Of a stretch of 45,559 bases of DNA, positions 24,140-31,954 are shown piece after piece. The notes under the pieces were generated by a model that saw only the letters and a program-made list of their open reading frames with translations, was not told the DNA's origin and searched no databases. The stretch spans positions 1 to 45,559 of the forward strand of contig CAYPIE010000047.1 in assembly GCA_964410665.1 (NCBI GenBank), given 5' to 3'. The stretch is from CAYPIE01 sp964410665. Its GTDB lineage: Bacteria > Planctomycetota > Planctomycetia > Gemmatales > Gemmataceae. The position numbers and the translations under genes are program-made. Position 1 is the stretch's first letter. Each line of letters begins with the position of its first letter.

Positions 24140-26548
24140 ATGAACCATGCCCCCTTGCCGGCCGGGCAACCCATTCCTCTGGACGATCTGCAGCGCATTG
24201 ACGACATTTGCGGGCAGTTCGAATCCGACTGGCGTGCGGGCCAGGCGCCTGCCATCGACCAGTGCCTGCGCGATTCGGACGAAGCCATCCGTCCCTATCT
24301 GTTTCGTGAACTGCTGGCGATTGAGGCCGAACTCCGTGGGTTGCGCGAGGGGCGTGATTTTGCGCCATATTACCAACGCTTCCCACAATATCGTGCCATC
24401 CTCGACGAATTTGTCGGGATCCCGAAGGCCCCGGCCTCGACGGCCATCCAGGGAATCACCCGCGAACTCACCACTTCCTCTGGAGAGGATGAAGCGCCGG
24501 TCGACATCCCTCGACCTGGTCCGGAGCTGCCGAAGCAGCTCGGCGAGTTTGAACTCGTCCGCGAACTGGGCCGCGGCGGAATGGGAGTCGTTTACCTGGC
24601 CAAGCATACTACGCTCAACCGGCTGGTCGCCCTGAAAGTACTCAACGAGTCCGGCAACCGTCGCTCGGACCATTTGGCCCGGTTCCGCGCTGAGGCCAAG
24701 ACCGTGGCCCGTCTTCAGCACCCCAACATCGTGCAAATCTATGGCACGCACACCTTTCGCGATCGACCCTGCCTGGTTCTGGAGTACGTCCGCGGGGTGA
24801 ACTTGGCCGACCGGCTGCGTGGGGAGCCGCAAGATGTTCACGAATCGGCCCAGCTGGTCGAAACCGTGGCTCGGGCAGTCCATGTCGTCAACGCCAAGGG
24901 CATCATCCACCGCGACCTGAAACCGGCCAACATCCTCCTGGAGGGAGAAGTTCGCTGGTCGCTGTCACGCTATACGCCCAAAATCACCGATTTTGGCCTG
25001 TCCAAGGATCACAGTGGCGAGTTCGAGCGCGATGTGCAAACCCGCAGCTCGGTCATTGTCGGCACACCAAGCTACATGACTCCGGAGCAGGTGCGTGGCG
25101 GAACGCTCGCGCCGTCGAGTGACGTCTATGCAATGGGTGTCATCCTGTATGAGATGCTCACCGGGCAGCCGCCGTTTCAAGGCGACAGCACCATGACCAC
25201 CCTGCAGATGATTGCCTATCAGGAGCCGCCGTCACCTCGCCGCTTACGACCTGATTGTCCACGCGACCTGGAAACCATCTGCCTAAAATGCCTGGAGAAA
25301 GAACCCAGCCGCCGTTATCCCAACGGACTGGCCCTGGCCATGGACCTGCAACGCTTTCGCGACGGCCACCCAGTGCTCGCCCGCCCGGTCGGCACACTTG
25401 GGCGTGCCTGGCGCTGGTCGCGGCGCAACCCGTTGCCCGCGGCGCTAGGACTGGCAGTGGCCGTAAGCCTGCTGCTCGGAACCGGCATTGCCTCATTCTT
25501 TGCCGTCCGCGCAGCCGACCAAGCTGAACAGGCCCAGGATGAGCGGGACGAAGCGCGGCGCCAAAAAGCCAACGCGGTGCACGCGGCAGAACTCGAGAAG
25601 CAGGCCATGAAGGATGCCTCTTTAAAGCTCTATGCGAGCCGGGTCTGTTGGAGCCAGCGTGAATTCGAGCGGGACATGCCGGACAAGGCACGCATGGTCC
25701 TAGACCTGGCCCAACCCGAGTATCGCGGTTGGGAATACGACTACTTGCGGCATACCGGGCCGCGGGCGCCAACCATCTATGCCAACGCGACTGGCGCCGC
25801 CCTCGGATTCTCCCCGTCGAGTCAAATTGCGAGTTTACACCAAGACGGCACCCTCAACCTTTGGCTCAGCCCGGATGCTAAACCAGACAACCCCTCAGGT
25901 ACCTGGCCACACCCCGTTGAGGTTGCCGCGTTTGCCCCAGGTGGGCGGTTCCTGGCGGTAGGGAACCCCACCGGGACGGTAGAAGTCTGGGAGACAGTTC
26001 GACGGCGACGCTTGGGCATGGTGTCGAGCCATGGTGTCGTTCCCACTGCCGTCGCCGTTAGTCAGGATGGCCAACACCTTGCCATTGCCTCCAATCGGTT
26101 CGTGCAGGTCGTCGAGGTGATATCTGGCCGAGAAGTCTTGACGTATGAGCCCTCCGATCCAGTCAACGCCCTCGCATTCTCCCCGGACGGCCGCGGCCTC
26201 GGGGTGGCACTGAAGGGCAAGGTAGCGTTTGAGGTGATCGACACAACAACCGGCAAGCCGCGGGCCTCCTTCACCCCAGAGGCCAGTGGCTTGGGGCATA
26301 TGGCCGAGGTACGAGCGATAGCATTCAGCCCGGATGGTCAGCGTCTGATCTCGGGCGGCGCCGATGGCATGGTCAAAATCTGGCACGCCGAACGTGGCGC
26401 GGACCTCCTCACGCTGGAGCTACCCGGCCAGAAGGTGGTGGGGCTGGCATTCAGTCCCAACGGTCAGCGCATCGCCGCAGCCACCGAAGATGGCAACGTT
26501 CGGGTCTGGCACGCTTCCCCAACCTCGAAGGGTTCCGAATACCCCTGA
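24140..26548 (+). CDS. Membrane-anchored Ser/Thr protein kinase with WD40 repeats
   Basis: An 802-residue Hanks-type kinase. An N-terminal helical module (about 20-95: FESDWRAGQAPAIDQCL... ending YYQRFPQYRAILDEF) is shared with the kinase at 37348. The kinase domain (about 136-415) has glycine loop ELGRGGMGVVY, catalytic Lys166 (VALKVL), IIHRDLKPANILL (His257-Asp259), TDFGLSK (Asp284) and TPSYMTPEQVRGG. A membrane helix follows (432-455, PAALGLAVAVSLLLGTGIAS), then a charged linker and a C-terminal domain of about five or six WD40-like repeats with FSPDGxxLISGGADGMVKIW motifs. The cytoplasmic kinase thus probably senses or scaffolds through an external propeller. The ATG at 24140 has GGAGGAAA just upstream; the frame is open for 69 codons before it. 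Confidence 0.92.
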   Translation: MNHAPLPAGQPIPLDDLQRIDDICGQFESDWRAGQAPAIDQCLRDSDEAIRPYLFRELLAIEAELRGLREGRDFAPYYQRFPQYRAILDEFVGIPKAPASTAIQGITRELTTSSGEDEAPVDIPRPGPELPKQLGEFELVRELGRGGMGVVYLAKHTTLNRLVALKVLNESGNRRSDHLARFRAEAKTVARLQHPNIVQIYGTHTFRDRPCLVLEYVRGVNLADRLRGEPQDVHESAQLVETVARAVHVVNAKGIIHRDLKPANILLEGEVRWSLSRYTPKITDFGLSKDHSGEFERDVQTRSSVIVGTPSYMTPEQVRGGTLAPSSDVYAMGVILYEMLTGQPPFQGDSTMTTLQMIAYQEPPSPRRLRPDCPRDLETICLKCLEKEPSRRYPNGLALAMDLQRFRDGHPVLARPVGTLGRAWRWSRRNPLPAALGLAVAVSLLLGTGIASFFAVRAADQAEQAQDERDEARRQKANAVHAAELEKQAMKDASLKLYASRVCWSQREFERDMPDKARMVLDLAQPEYRGWEYDYLRHTGPRAPTIYANATGAALGFSPSSQIASLHQDGTLNLWLSPDAKPDNPSGTWPHPVEVAAFAPGGRFLAVGNPTGTVEVWETVRRRRLGMVSSHGVVPTAVAVSQDGQHLAIASNRFVQVVEVISGREVLTYEPSDPVNALAFSPDGRGLGVALKGKVAFEVIDTTTGKPRASFTPEASGLGHMAEVRAIAFSPDGQRLISGGADGMVKIWHAERGADLLTLELPGQKVVGLAFSPNGQRIAAATEDGNVRVWHASPTSKGSEYP

Positions 26549-26566
26549 TTCTGTTTTGGAGATCCC

Positions 26567-27352
26567 ATGCGAAATCAACCAGCCAGCTTGGCTCTGCTGA
26601 CGCCGATCCTGCTGCTGTTTATCGGGTGTACCTCGCAAGCGTTGGAGCCACCCACTCGGGAGCAAAGATCTTCGTCGGCACCCGTTGTGGTCGTGGAGTT
26701 ATTTACCTCCGAAGGTTGCAGTAGCTGCCCGCCGGCCGACCGGACGTTGGCCCAGCTACTAAACCGAGCGCAACGGGACAACCTACCCGTTGTCGGACTG
26801 TCCTTCCACGTGGACTACTGGGACCGACTCGGCTGGAAAGATCGGTTCGCCGATCCTGCTTACACCCGGCGTCAACGCGACTATGCCCTGGCATTTCGGC
26901 TGCGATCCGTGTACACACCCCAGGCGGTGGTCAACGGCACGGATCAGTTTATCGGTTCGGACGTCAAACGCCTCGATCGAGCCGTCTCCGCGGGCCTAAA
27001 GCAGAAACCAACCGGTGCCCTGAAACTGACACCCACCAAAGCAGATACGTTCGATGGTTGGGAGGTAGGCTTCGACACCCAAGATGTCGGAAGCGATATG
27101 GTGCTTAACCTGGCCCTCGTCGAAGACGGAGCGGTGAGCCGCGTCACCCGAGGTGAGAACGCTGGCAGAAAGTTGCAACATGTCAACATCGTCCGCGTTT
27201 TTCGCACCGTAGCACTGACCAAGAAGCCCTCGGGGCGTGTTCAGCTACAGCGACCCCAGACACTCCAAGCGAAAAACGTGAAACTGATCGGTTACGTGCA
27301 GCACGCCAAGACCAAAGCCATTGGTACGGCGGCGGAGATTGCCCTGGATTAA
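26567..27352 (+). CDS. DUF1223 exported thioredoxin-like lipoprotein
   Basis: A 261-residue exported protein of the DUF1223 family. A lipoprotein signal ends at LFIGC (cysteine 20-21). The thioredoxin-like segment follows: VVVVELFTSEGCSSCPPADR with a Cys-x-x-Cys pair, VVGLSFHVDYWDRLGWKDRF, and YTPQAVVNGTDQFIGSD. The second half is a beta-rich domain (VLNLALVEDGAVSRVTRGEN, RTVALTKKPSGRVQLQ). The family's FTSEGCSSCPPAD and HVDYWDxLGWxDxF motifs are intact. No enzymatic role is established; a redox role is suggested by the fold. The start has GGAG six bases upstream and lies 18 bp after the kinase gene, suggesting one transcript. Confidence 0.92.
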   Translation: MRNQPASLALLTPILLLFIGCTSQALEPPTREQRSSSAPVVVVELFTSEGCSSCPPADRTLAQLLNRAQRDNLPVVGLSFHVDYWDRLGWKDRFADPAYTRRQRDYALAFRLRSVYTPQAVVNGTDQFIGSDVKRLDRAVSAGLKQKPTGALKLTPTKADTFDGWEVGFDTQDVGSDMVLNLALVEDGAVSRVTRGENAGRKLQHVNIVRVFRTVALTKKPSGRVQLQRPQTLQAKNVKLIGYVQHAKTKAIGTAAEIALD

Positions 27353-27364
27353 CCAACCGAACTT

Positions 27365-27412
27365 GCCCGGCTGGGACAGGCGTGTTGATGGACACACCCG
27401 CCCCAGCCGGGC
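27365..27412. terminator. Bidirectional hairpin between convergent genes
   Basis: A perfect 11-bp inverted repeat, GCCCGGCTGGG (27365-27375) and CCCAGCCGGGC (27402-27412), encloses a 26-base region that can pair further (GCGTGT with ACAC). It lies between the convergent DUF1223 and small-peptide genes. There is no long T-tract on either side, so it is a strong structure rather than a textbook intrinsic terminator. Confidence 0.65.
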
Positions 27413-27423
27413 GTATACATCAG

Positions 27424-27606
27424 CTAGTTGCCACGCGGATCTAAGCGTGGCAACTGCTTTGGCCGTCGAATGAGCTCGGACACGGGTGTGGGTGACCAGA
27501 GCACCTCAACCTCGAGGTTTACCGAACTGCCATTGGAAGGAATCCCTTTCTCGGCGGAAGGGTTGTTCGCGAAGACCTTTGCGAATATGGATTTGAGATA
27601 GTGCAT
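27424..27606 (-). CDS. Small hypothetical protein downstream of sigma factor
   Basis: A 60-residue open frame beginning MHYLKSIFAKVFANNPSAEK and ending PKQLPRLDPRGN. GGAG lies eight bases before the ATG, a good ribosome site, which is the main reason to accept it. It starts 109 bp after the sigma-factor stop on the same strand. The last codons and stop lie in a nine-bp hairpin (TTGCCACGC/GCGTGGCAA, 27428-27453), and the larger hairpin 27365-27412 follows. The first ten residues could form an amphipathic helix. I recognise no family. Small peptides next to sigma factors can be regulators, but nothing here shows that. Confidence 0.45.
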   Translation of the reverse strand: MHYLKSIFAKVFANNPSAEKGIPSNGSSVNLEVEVLWSPTPVSELIRRPKQLPRLDPRGN

Positions 27607-27715
27607 GCCAGGGTCTCCAAAGGGTGGTGGGAAGCGGTGTCATCAATGCCTCCTACGCTCATCATGAACCGCACGACCGACAACCCGCCACCGTGCGACC
27701 CCCAACCGCCAGTTT

Positions 27716-28360
27716 TTACGCGTTTTCCACGGCGGGGTCGGCATCCGGATCCGATTCATCCCAGGTGCGACGGATGAGTTGTAACCTTCGCTCCACGGTT
27801 CGACGGGTTGACCCGGTTCGATCGGCGATCTCCTCGACGGTGAGGCCCTGCATCTTCAGCACGGCAATCTTGCGGAGTTCTGCGTTGGGTAGTTGCTCGA
27901 GGAGTCGCTGATATTCTTCGAGCACCTGGGCCGCAAATTCCGGGGTAGGTTCCTGGCCGAGGATTTGGTCCAATCCGCCGGTGTCTTCCCGATCGGGCCG
28001 TACCAGAGCCGATTCCCCAAGAAGCTGGCCGCCCCCCCGCTTGAGCCGACGATGATGACGCATATACGCCTGGGCTTTGCGGGCCGTGATGACCACCAGC
28101 ACCTTCCAGAGATCGTCGCGGTCCTCTAGTCGGGGAAAGCGCTCATGTTTGACGCCGTCGCAAAAGCTGGCGAACGCGCTGAGCGCGATATCTTCCTCGT
28201 CGAAGACGCGCCGCACATGACCGGGAATCTTGCGGTTCACGATCCGCACCAACTGCTCAAAATAGCGTTCCCATAGCTGTTGGGCGGCGGCGGGTTCGCC
28301 CGACTTCAGACCACGAATCCACTGGCTGACGTTATCCGGTTCGGCCATTGGCTCCCCCAT
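27716..28360 (-). CDS. ECF-like sigma-70 family RNA polymerase sigma factor
   Basis: A protein of 214 residues from the ATG at 28360 (210 from 28348, which has GGGGAG too close upstream). Region 2 includes PAAAQQLWERYFEQLVRIVN, VFDEEDIALSAFASFCDGV and RDDLWKVLVVITARKAQAYM. A linker carries GLDQILGQEPTPEFAAQVLE. Region 4 is a helix-turn-helix: LRKIAVLKMQGLTVEEIADR then TGSTRRTVERRLQLIRRTW. This matches the planctomycete ECF groups that lack a linked anti-sigma factor and are often thought to be controlled by Ser/Thr kinases. The nearby kinase gene is suggestive only. No anti-sigma gene is adjacent. Its target promoters are unknown. Confidence 0.9.
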   Translation of the reverse strand: MGEPMAEPDNVSQWIRGLKSGEPAAAQQLWERYFEQLVRIVNRKIPGHVRRVFDEEDIALSAFASFCDGVKHERFPRLEDRDDLWKVLVVITARKAQAYMRHHRRLKRGGGQLLGESALVRPDREDTGGLDQILGQEPTPEFAAQVLEEYQRLLEQLPNAELRKIAVLKMQGLTVEEIADRTGSTRRTVERRLQLIRRTWDESDPDADPAVENA

Positions 28361-29454
28361 GGTTTGAATCCCGTCCAGCATCAATCGGCAGAAGCCCGAA
28401 GCTCCCGCCCAGCGGCTACTGCTTATCATACGGCCGCTCGCTCTGGACTGGTTGTGTGTTGGCGCACTTCTGGGGAATATTTCGAATCCGGTAGTGACAG
28501 TAATTGCGGAAAAGAAACCGGGTGGCCGGCATCATTCACAGGAGCCCACAGATGTGCGGCCCATGGGCTCGTGGAGAAACACCTTTCATTGTCGTTTCGC
28601 GATGTGGGTTCGAACACTGCCTCAACCGTCGTTTTCGTCGGGGTGGGCGGTCGAATCGTCCACCTGCCAGGGCTACCCCTGCCAACCGACGATGGACTGC
28701 CTCAGTGAGCCAGTGGTTCTGGGTCGAGCCGAAGTTGACATACCCCCGCGGTTGCCGAGGCGTATACGGGTCTTCCTCGAAGCGAAAGTGCGCCCGAACA
28801 AAGTCGAACGCGGCTGCACGCTGGGTTCTGGAGTGTTCGCCGGTTGAAGGCATGGGGAACCTTCCGCTGAAGCCTTGAGTGGCTGGTCTATCAAATGCCC
28901 GCCCCATCCATGAACTGAGGCCAGACATGGTGGGTGCTGCACTCCGCTTCCCGACTCGACAACCGATCGAGTGCAGCACCCGGGGTCTCCTGGTGAAGCC
29001 CAACCACTTTTGGGACATCCCGACCCGAGACGTGAGCCTGGCCACCGATCGGGTTCGAGGCTCGAAACTGGACGCCACATTCCGGGCAGTGCAGAGTGGG
29101 TTGTCCGGGTTCGGTTTTCGAGCGGGGAACGTGGATTGAGTTAACCGCCATGATGGAACTCCAATAGGCTGGAAGTTAGTCGTTACGGGTCGGCCTACCG
29201 GGTTGATCGATGCGATGACCGGCTCGGCCCGAGATGGCGAAACCCCGAGTTCGTGTTTCGCGTCCACCTCAGACGAATCATGTTCGTCCGGACCGGCTGA
29301 CCGCCAGGTCTTTGAGAAAACGGAGTTCCTCTGTGACCTAGGTGTACCGCGGATCTGCGTGGTGGTGTTGGGTGACGTGCTGGTTCAGGGGAAACTGAAG
29401 GAGCATTCTCCGATGGAGAAGATAGTTCGGGGTCGTCCGCCAAGTGGAGCGGCC
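28361..29454. other. About 1.1 kb with no confident gene
   Basis: Several open frames occur on both strands, the longest 243 residues on the minus strand (28536-29267), but they overlap one another in different frames, lack recognisable domains, and mostly lack ribosome sites. Only the zinc-ribbon-like frame at 28891-29151 has a good start signal and a motif. The stretch between 29195 and 29450 reads partly like protein in more than one frame (minus-strand TEELRFLKDLAVSRSGRT), with stops in between, as in decayed DNA. I see no tRNA, repeat module or mobile-element ends. Confidence 0.5.
28891..29151 (-). CDS. Possible small zinc-ribbon protein or remnant
   Basis: An 86-residue open frame with a strong ribosome site (GGAG seven bases before the ATG). 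It begins MAVNSIHVPRSKTEPGQP, then has TLHCPECGVQFRASNPIGG, where CPECG is half of a zinc ribbon of the type found in many planctomycete proteins (CPxCGxxFR). The expected second Cys-x-x-Cys pair does not follow, and the C-terminal half (ECSTHHVWPQFMDGAGI) has no recognisable pattern. It may be an intact small protein, or the start of a larger zinc-ribbon protein truncated by frameshift. No further homologous segment was recognised downstream. Confidence 0.35.
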   Translation of the reverse strand: MAVNSIHVPRSKTEPGQPTLHCPECGVQFRASNPIGGQAHVSGRDVPKVVGLHQETPGAALDRLSSREAECSTHHVWPQFMDGAGI

Positions 29455-31887
29455 TTACTCCCGACTCGAGCGATTCTTTGTTCGCCCTCCGCTTAAGTTA
29501 GCAAGCTTCCCATGCCACTGATGGAGTTCGCGCATCTGCGCAAGCTGGTTGCAATCGAGTCGGTAGGCCTGGAGGGCTCGCTCATACGAGGCCCGATTCT
29601 TGGTCAAGATCAGAGAGTAAGGGCGGCCGTTCCGCTCGGTGACATGGGTGGTGTCAAGCTTCCGTTGGTCGATGACCTGGTGTAGATGGCGCCGGCGGTC
29701 CTCGGCCAGGGGTAGCCGGAGCATCGACTTTTCAGGGTCATCAAGGAAGCAGCTCAAGGACCGGCAGTCCTGGCATTTGCAGCCAGTGGCAGCAGTACGC
29801 CGCCAATCGCTCGGCGCCGGGGGTGGGTTGTCGGCCCGGACCTGCAGGGCGTCGACGACCACCTGCAGCCACTGCTGCAGCGGAACGACCTGGCGTTTCA
29901 GGTGAGCTTTCAGCCAGGGCCCCAGGTCGAAGAGCACAGGGACCTGGACTTTCGTCAGGTCGAACCGCTGCGGGCGGTCGAGGACTAAGCGCACCACCCG
30001 ATCCAACCACGCGACCTGTTCCAGGGCGACCAGTAAGCGGACCAGCGCAGGCAACACCTTAACCCAGTTCACCGGGCTGACTTCCCAGTGCTGCTGGGCC
30101 GGACTTTCGGCACAGACGACCGCCGCCCCGACAATCTGCTCGGCCAAGTGGTTACACAGGCTCAGCCGCTCCACCGTTTTGCCCTTGCGCATCGACCAGT
30201 CGGCCAACAGCCGGGCGTGCCGCCCCAAGGTCTCCTGGGAGGTGCTCGCGAAGAGCTCGGACAGTTCATCGTGGAAGGTTGACCAGCCATGGTGTTGGCA
30301 CAGATCACCGAGCTCCTTGCCGGGTTCGACCGTCACATCTCGGGCCAGGACGCCGCGGATCCAAGCCGAGATCAGGGCCGTATCGCCCAGACTCCGCAGC
30401 AGCCGGAGCAAGCCGTGCCGGCATTCGCTGCCACGTAAGACTGGGGAGACATCGATTACGCGATCGCCCAAATCCGCGGCGTACCCGGTGAAGTAACCCC
30501 GGTGGTGCGTCCGGGTCGGCCAGTGGGCAATGATGCAGCGGGCGAAGGTGAGGCACTGCTCCTTGACGGCAGGTCGCTCGGATCGCGAAGCCCGCTCCCA
30601 ACGGTGGACCCATTGCTCGAGGCCACCGACTGCGGGCCCCACCCCCGCCTGGAACAACACGTCAAAGCGGCGTTCAGCCGGCCAGAGCATGATGCCCGCC
30701 CGGTAATACCAGCGGTCCAGGGTCATGCCGGCGTTGCCGGTGTACCCTTCAAACTCCTCTCGGTCAGGGGGGCCCTCTCCCAGAGGCGTTTCCGTAACCA
30801 GCTCTTCTTCGACTAACGGAAGTTGGCCTACGGCCAGCGTATTGCCCTCCGGACCCTGGAAGTGTTCCGCTTTCAGGCTCTCGTCCATGACGTCGCCCAT
30901 TTCGTGGCCGGTACCTTCCTCGTCGTCATCCTCGTTCTCTTGGTCGGCATATCGGTCCCAATGGGCGTGGTAGTCCTCGTCATCAGCGGCCTCCCCCATC
31001 TGCCAGTAAGTCACCAGGGCCAGCGAGGCGTCGCAGCTGCTCAGGCGGGCCGCGTCCACAAGGACCTCGGCGCGCGACCGATCGACTCCCTTGAGCGTGT
31101 CGAAGCTTACCCCCGCCGGGCTGTATTGGTGCTCGAGCAGAACCACCAACTTCGCCGGGTCGGTGTCCCGACGCCAGCGGTCGAGGATCCGTGTGACAGC
31201 AGCCGTCTCCTTTTCCCAGTGTGGAGCGGTGACCTTGCCCTTCCCGCGAGCCAGGGTCAGGTTGTAGATCAGTGACACCCGAAACCCCCGGGTAACCGGG
31301 CGGACCTCGTGTTCACAGTCGGCATAGAACGCCGCAAACTGCGTATGAAAGGCACTGTCGATGGCGAAGTCGACCCGCTCCTCCTGGCCGTCGTGATGCA
31401 CGATCAGTTCACCGCCTTCGTGAGCCGAGGGTAGGGTGATCACCAGCGTGGCGACCATCCGAGCTAGCTTTTCCCCGTCGCGGTGGGGCAGAAAGAAGCT
31501 CCCCGGCTCGTACAGCAATAGCTTGTATAGGTGAGCGTTAAGCCGTTGCTGCTCCAACCCTAGGTCCGCCTGGGTAGTGCGAACGGCCCGGGCCAGAACC
31601 TCGGCCCACTCCGGGTTGGCCAGGGTCACCTCCGCGGCGTCGATCTCCCAGACGCGGCGGACCTTGGTGTCCACCAGCGTTTCCGTCCCTTTCCCGTACG
31701 GCGCTCGCTTGGCCTGTTTCTTAAGGGCCAACGCCTGAGACCTCACCAGTGGCAAGGCGACCGCTCCCACTCCCTCCACGTGCAAACCTGGTAGGGCGGG
31801 TGGCAACCGGCCACTGGTGCAAAACGTCCCCGGACGATCAATCCTCTGCAGGGCGTCGAGAAGTTGTTGTTGAACTTGTACGGACAT
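29455..31887 (-). CDS. Large 2OG-Fe(II) oxygenase (prolyl hydroxylase-like) with unknown C-terminus
   Basis: An 810-residue protein. Residues about 35-215 form a prolyl 4-hydroxylase-like 2OG-Fe(II) dioxygenase domain. The iron ligands are His135 and Asp137 (FFLPHRDGEK) and His193 (YADCEHEVRPVTRG), with Arg203 (GFRVSLIYNL) as the probable 2-oxoglutarate ligand. Other conserved pieces are LNAHLYKLLLYEPGSFF and TLPSAHEGGELIVHH. The remaining 600 residues are not recognised. They contain an acidic stretch (DDEDYHAHWDRYADQENEDD), a long helical region, and a Cys cluster CKCQDCRSLSC starting at Cys703. The ATG at 31887 has GGAG upstream; 33 more codons are open before it. The PhoD gene lies 67 bp upstream on the same strand. 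The substrate is unknown. Confidence 0.85.
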   Translation of the reverse strand: MSVQVQQQLLDALQRIDRPGTFCTSGRLPPALPGLHVEGVGAVALPLVRSQALALKKQAKRAPYGKGTETLVDTKVRRVWEIDAAEVTLANPEWAEVLARAVRTTQADLGLEQQRLNAHLYKLLLYEPGSFFLPHRDGEKLARMVATLVITLPSAHEGGELIVHHDGQEERVDFAIDSAFHTQFAAFYADCEHEVRPVTRGFRVSLIYNLTLARGKGKVTAPHWEKETAAVTRILDRWRRDTDPAKLVVLLEHQYSPAGVSFDTLKGVDRSRAEVLVDAARLSSCDASLALVTYWQMGEAADDEDYHAHWDRYADQENEDDDEEGTGHEMGDVMDESLKAEHFQGPEGNTLAVGQLPLVEEELVTETPLGEGPPDREEFEGYTGNAGMTLDRWYYRAGIMLWPAERRFDVLFQAGVGPAVGGLEQWVHRWERASRSERPAVKEQCLTFARCIIAHWPTRTHHRGYFTGYAADLGDRVIDVSPVLRGSECRHGLLRLLRSLGDTALISAWIRGVLARDVTVEPGKELGDLCQHHGWSTFHDELSELFASTSQETLGRHARLLADWSMRKGKTVERLSLCNHLAEQIVGAAVVCAESPAQQHWEVSPVNWVKVLPALVRLLVALEQVAWLDRVVRLVLDRPQRFDLTKVQVPVLFDLGPWLKAHLKRQVVPLQQWLQVVVDALQVRADNPPPAPSDWRRTAATGCKCQDCRSLSCFLDDPEKSMLRLPLAEDRRRHLHQVIDQRKLDTTHVTERNGRPYSLILTKNRASYERALQAYRLDCNQLAQMRELHQWHGKLANLSGGRTKNRSSRE

Positions 31888-31954
31888 ATCCAGTGGCTCC
31901 TGGTTCCAGCGATGTGGAGACCACCACTCCTTGGCTTGCATGAACCTGGGAGGC

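Noticed and set aside
28536..29267. A 243-residue minus-strand frame
   Set aside because: It overlaps the better supported frame at 28891-29151, is Arg/Pro/Ser rich without a domain, and has no clear ribosome site.
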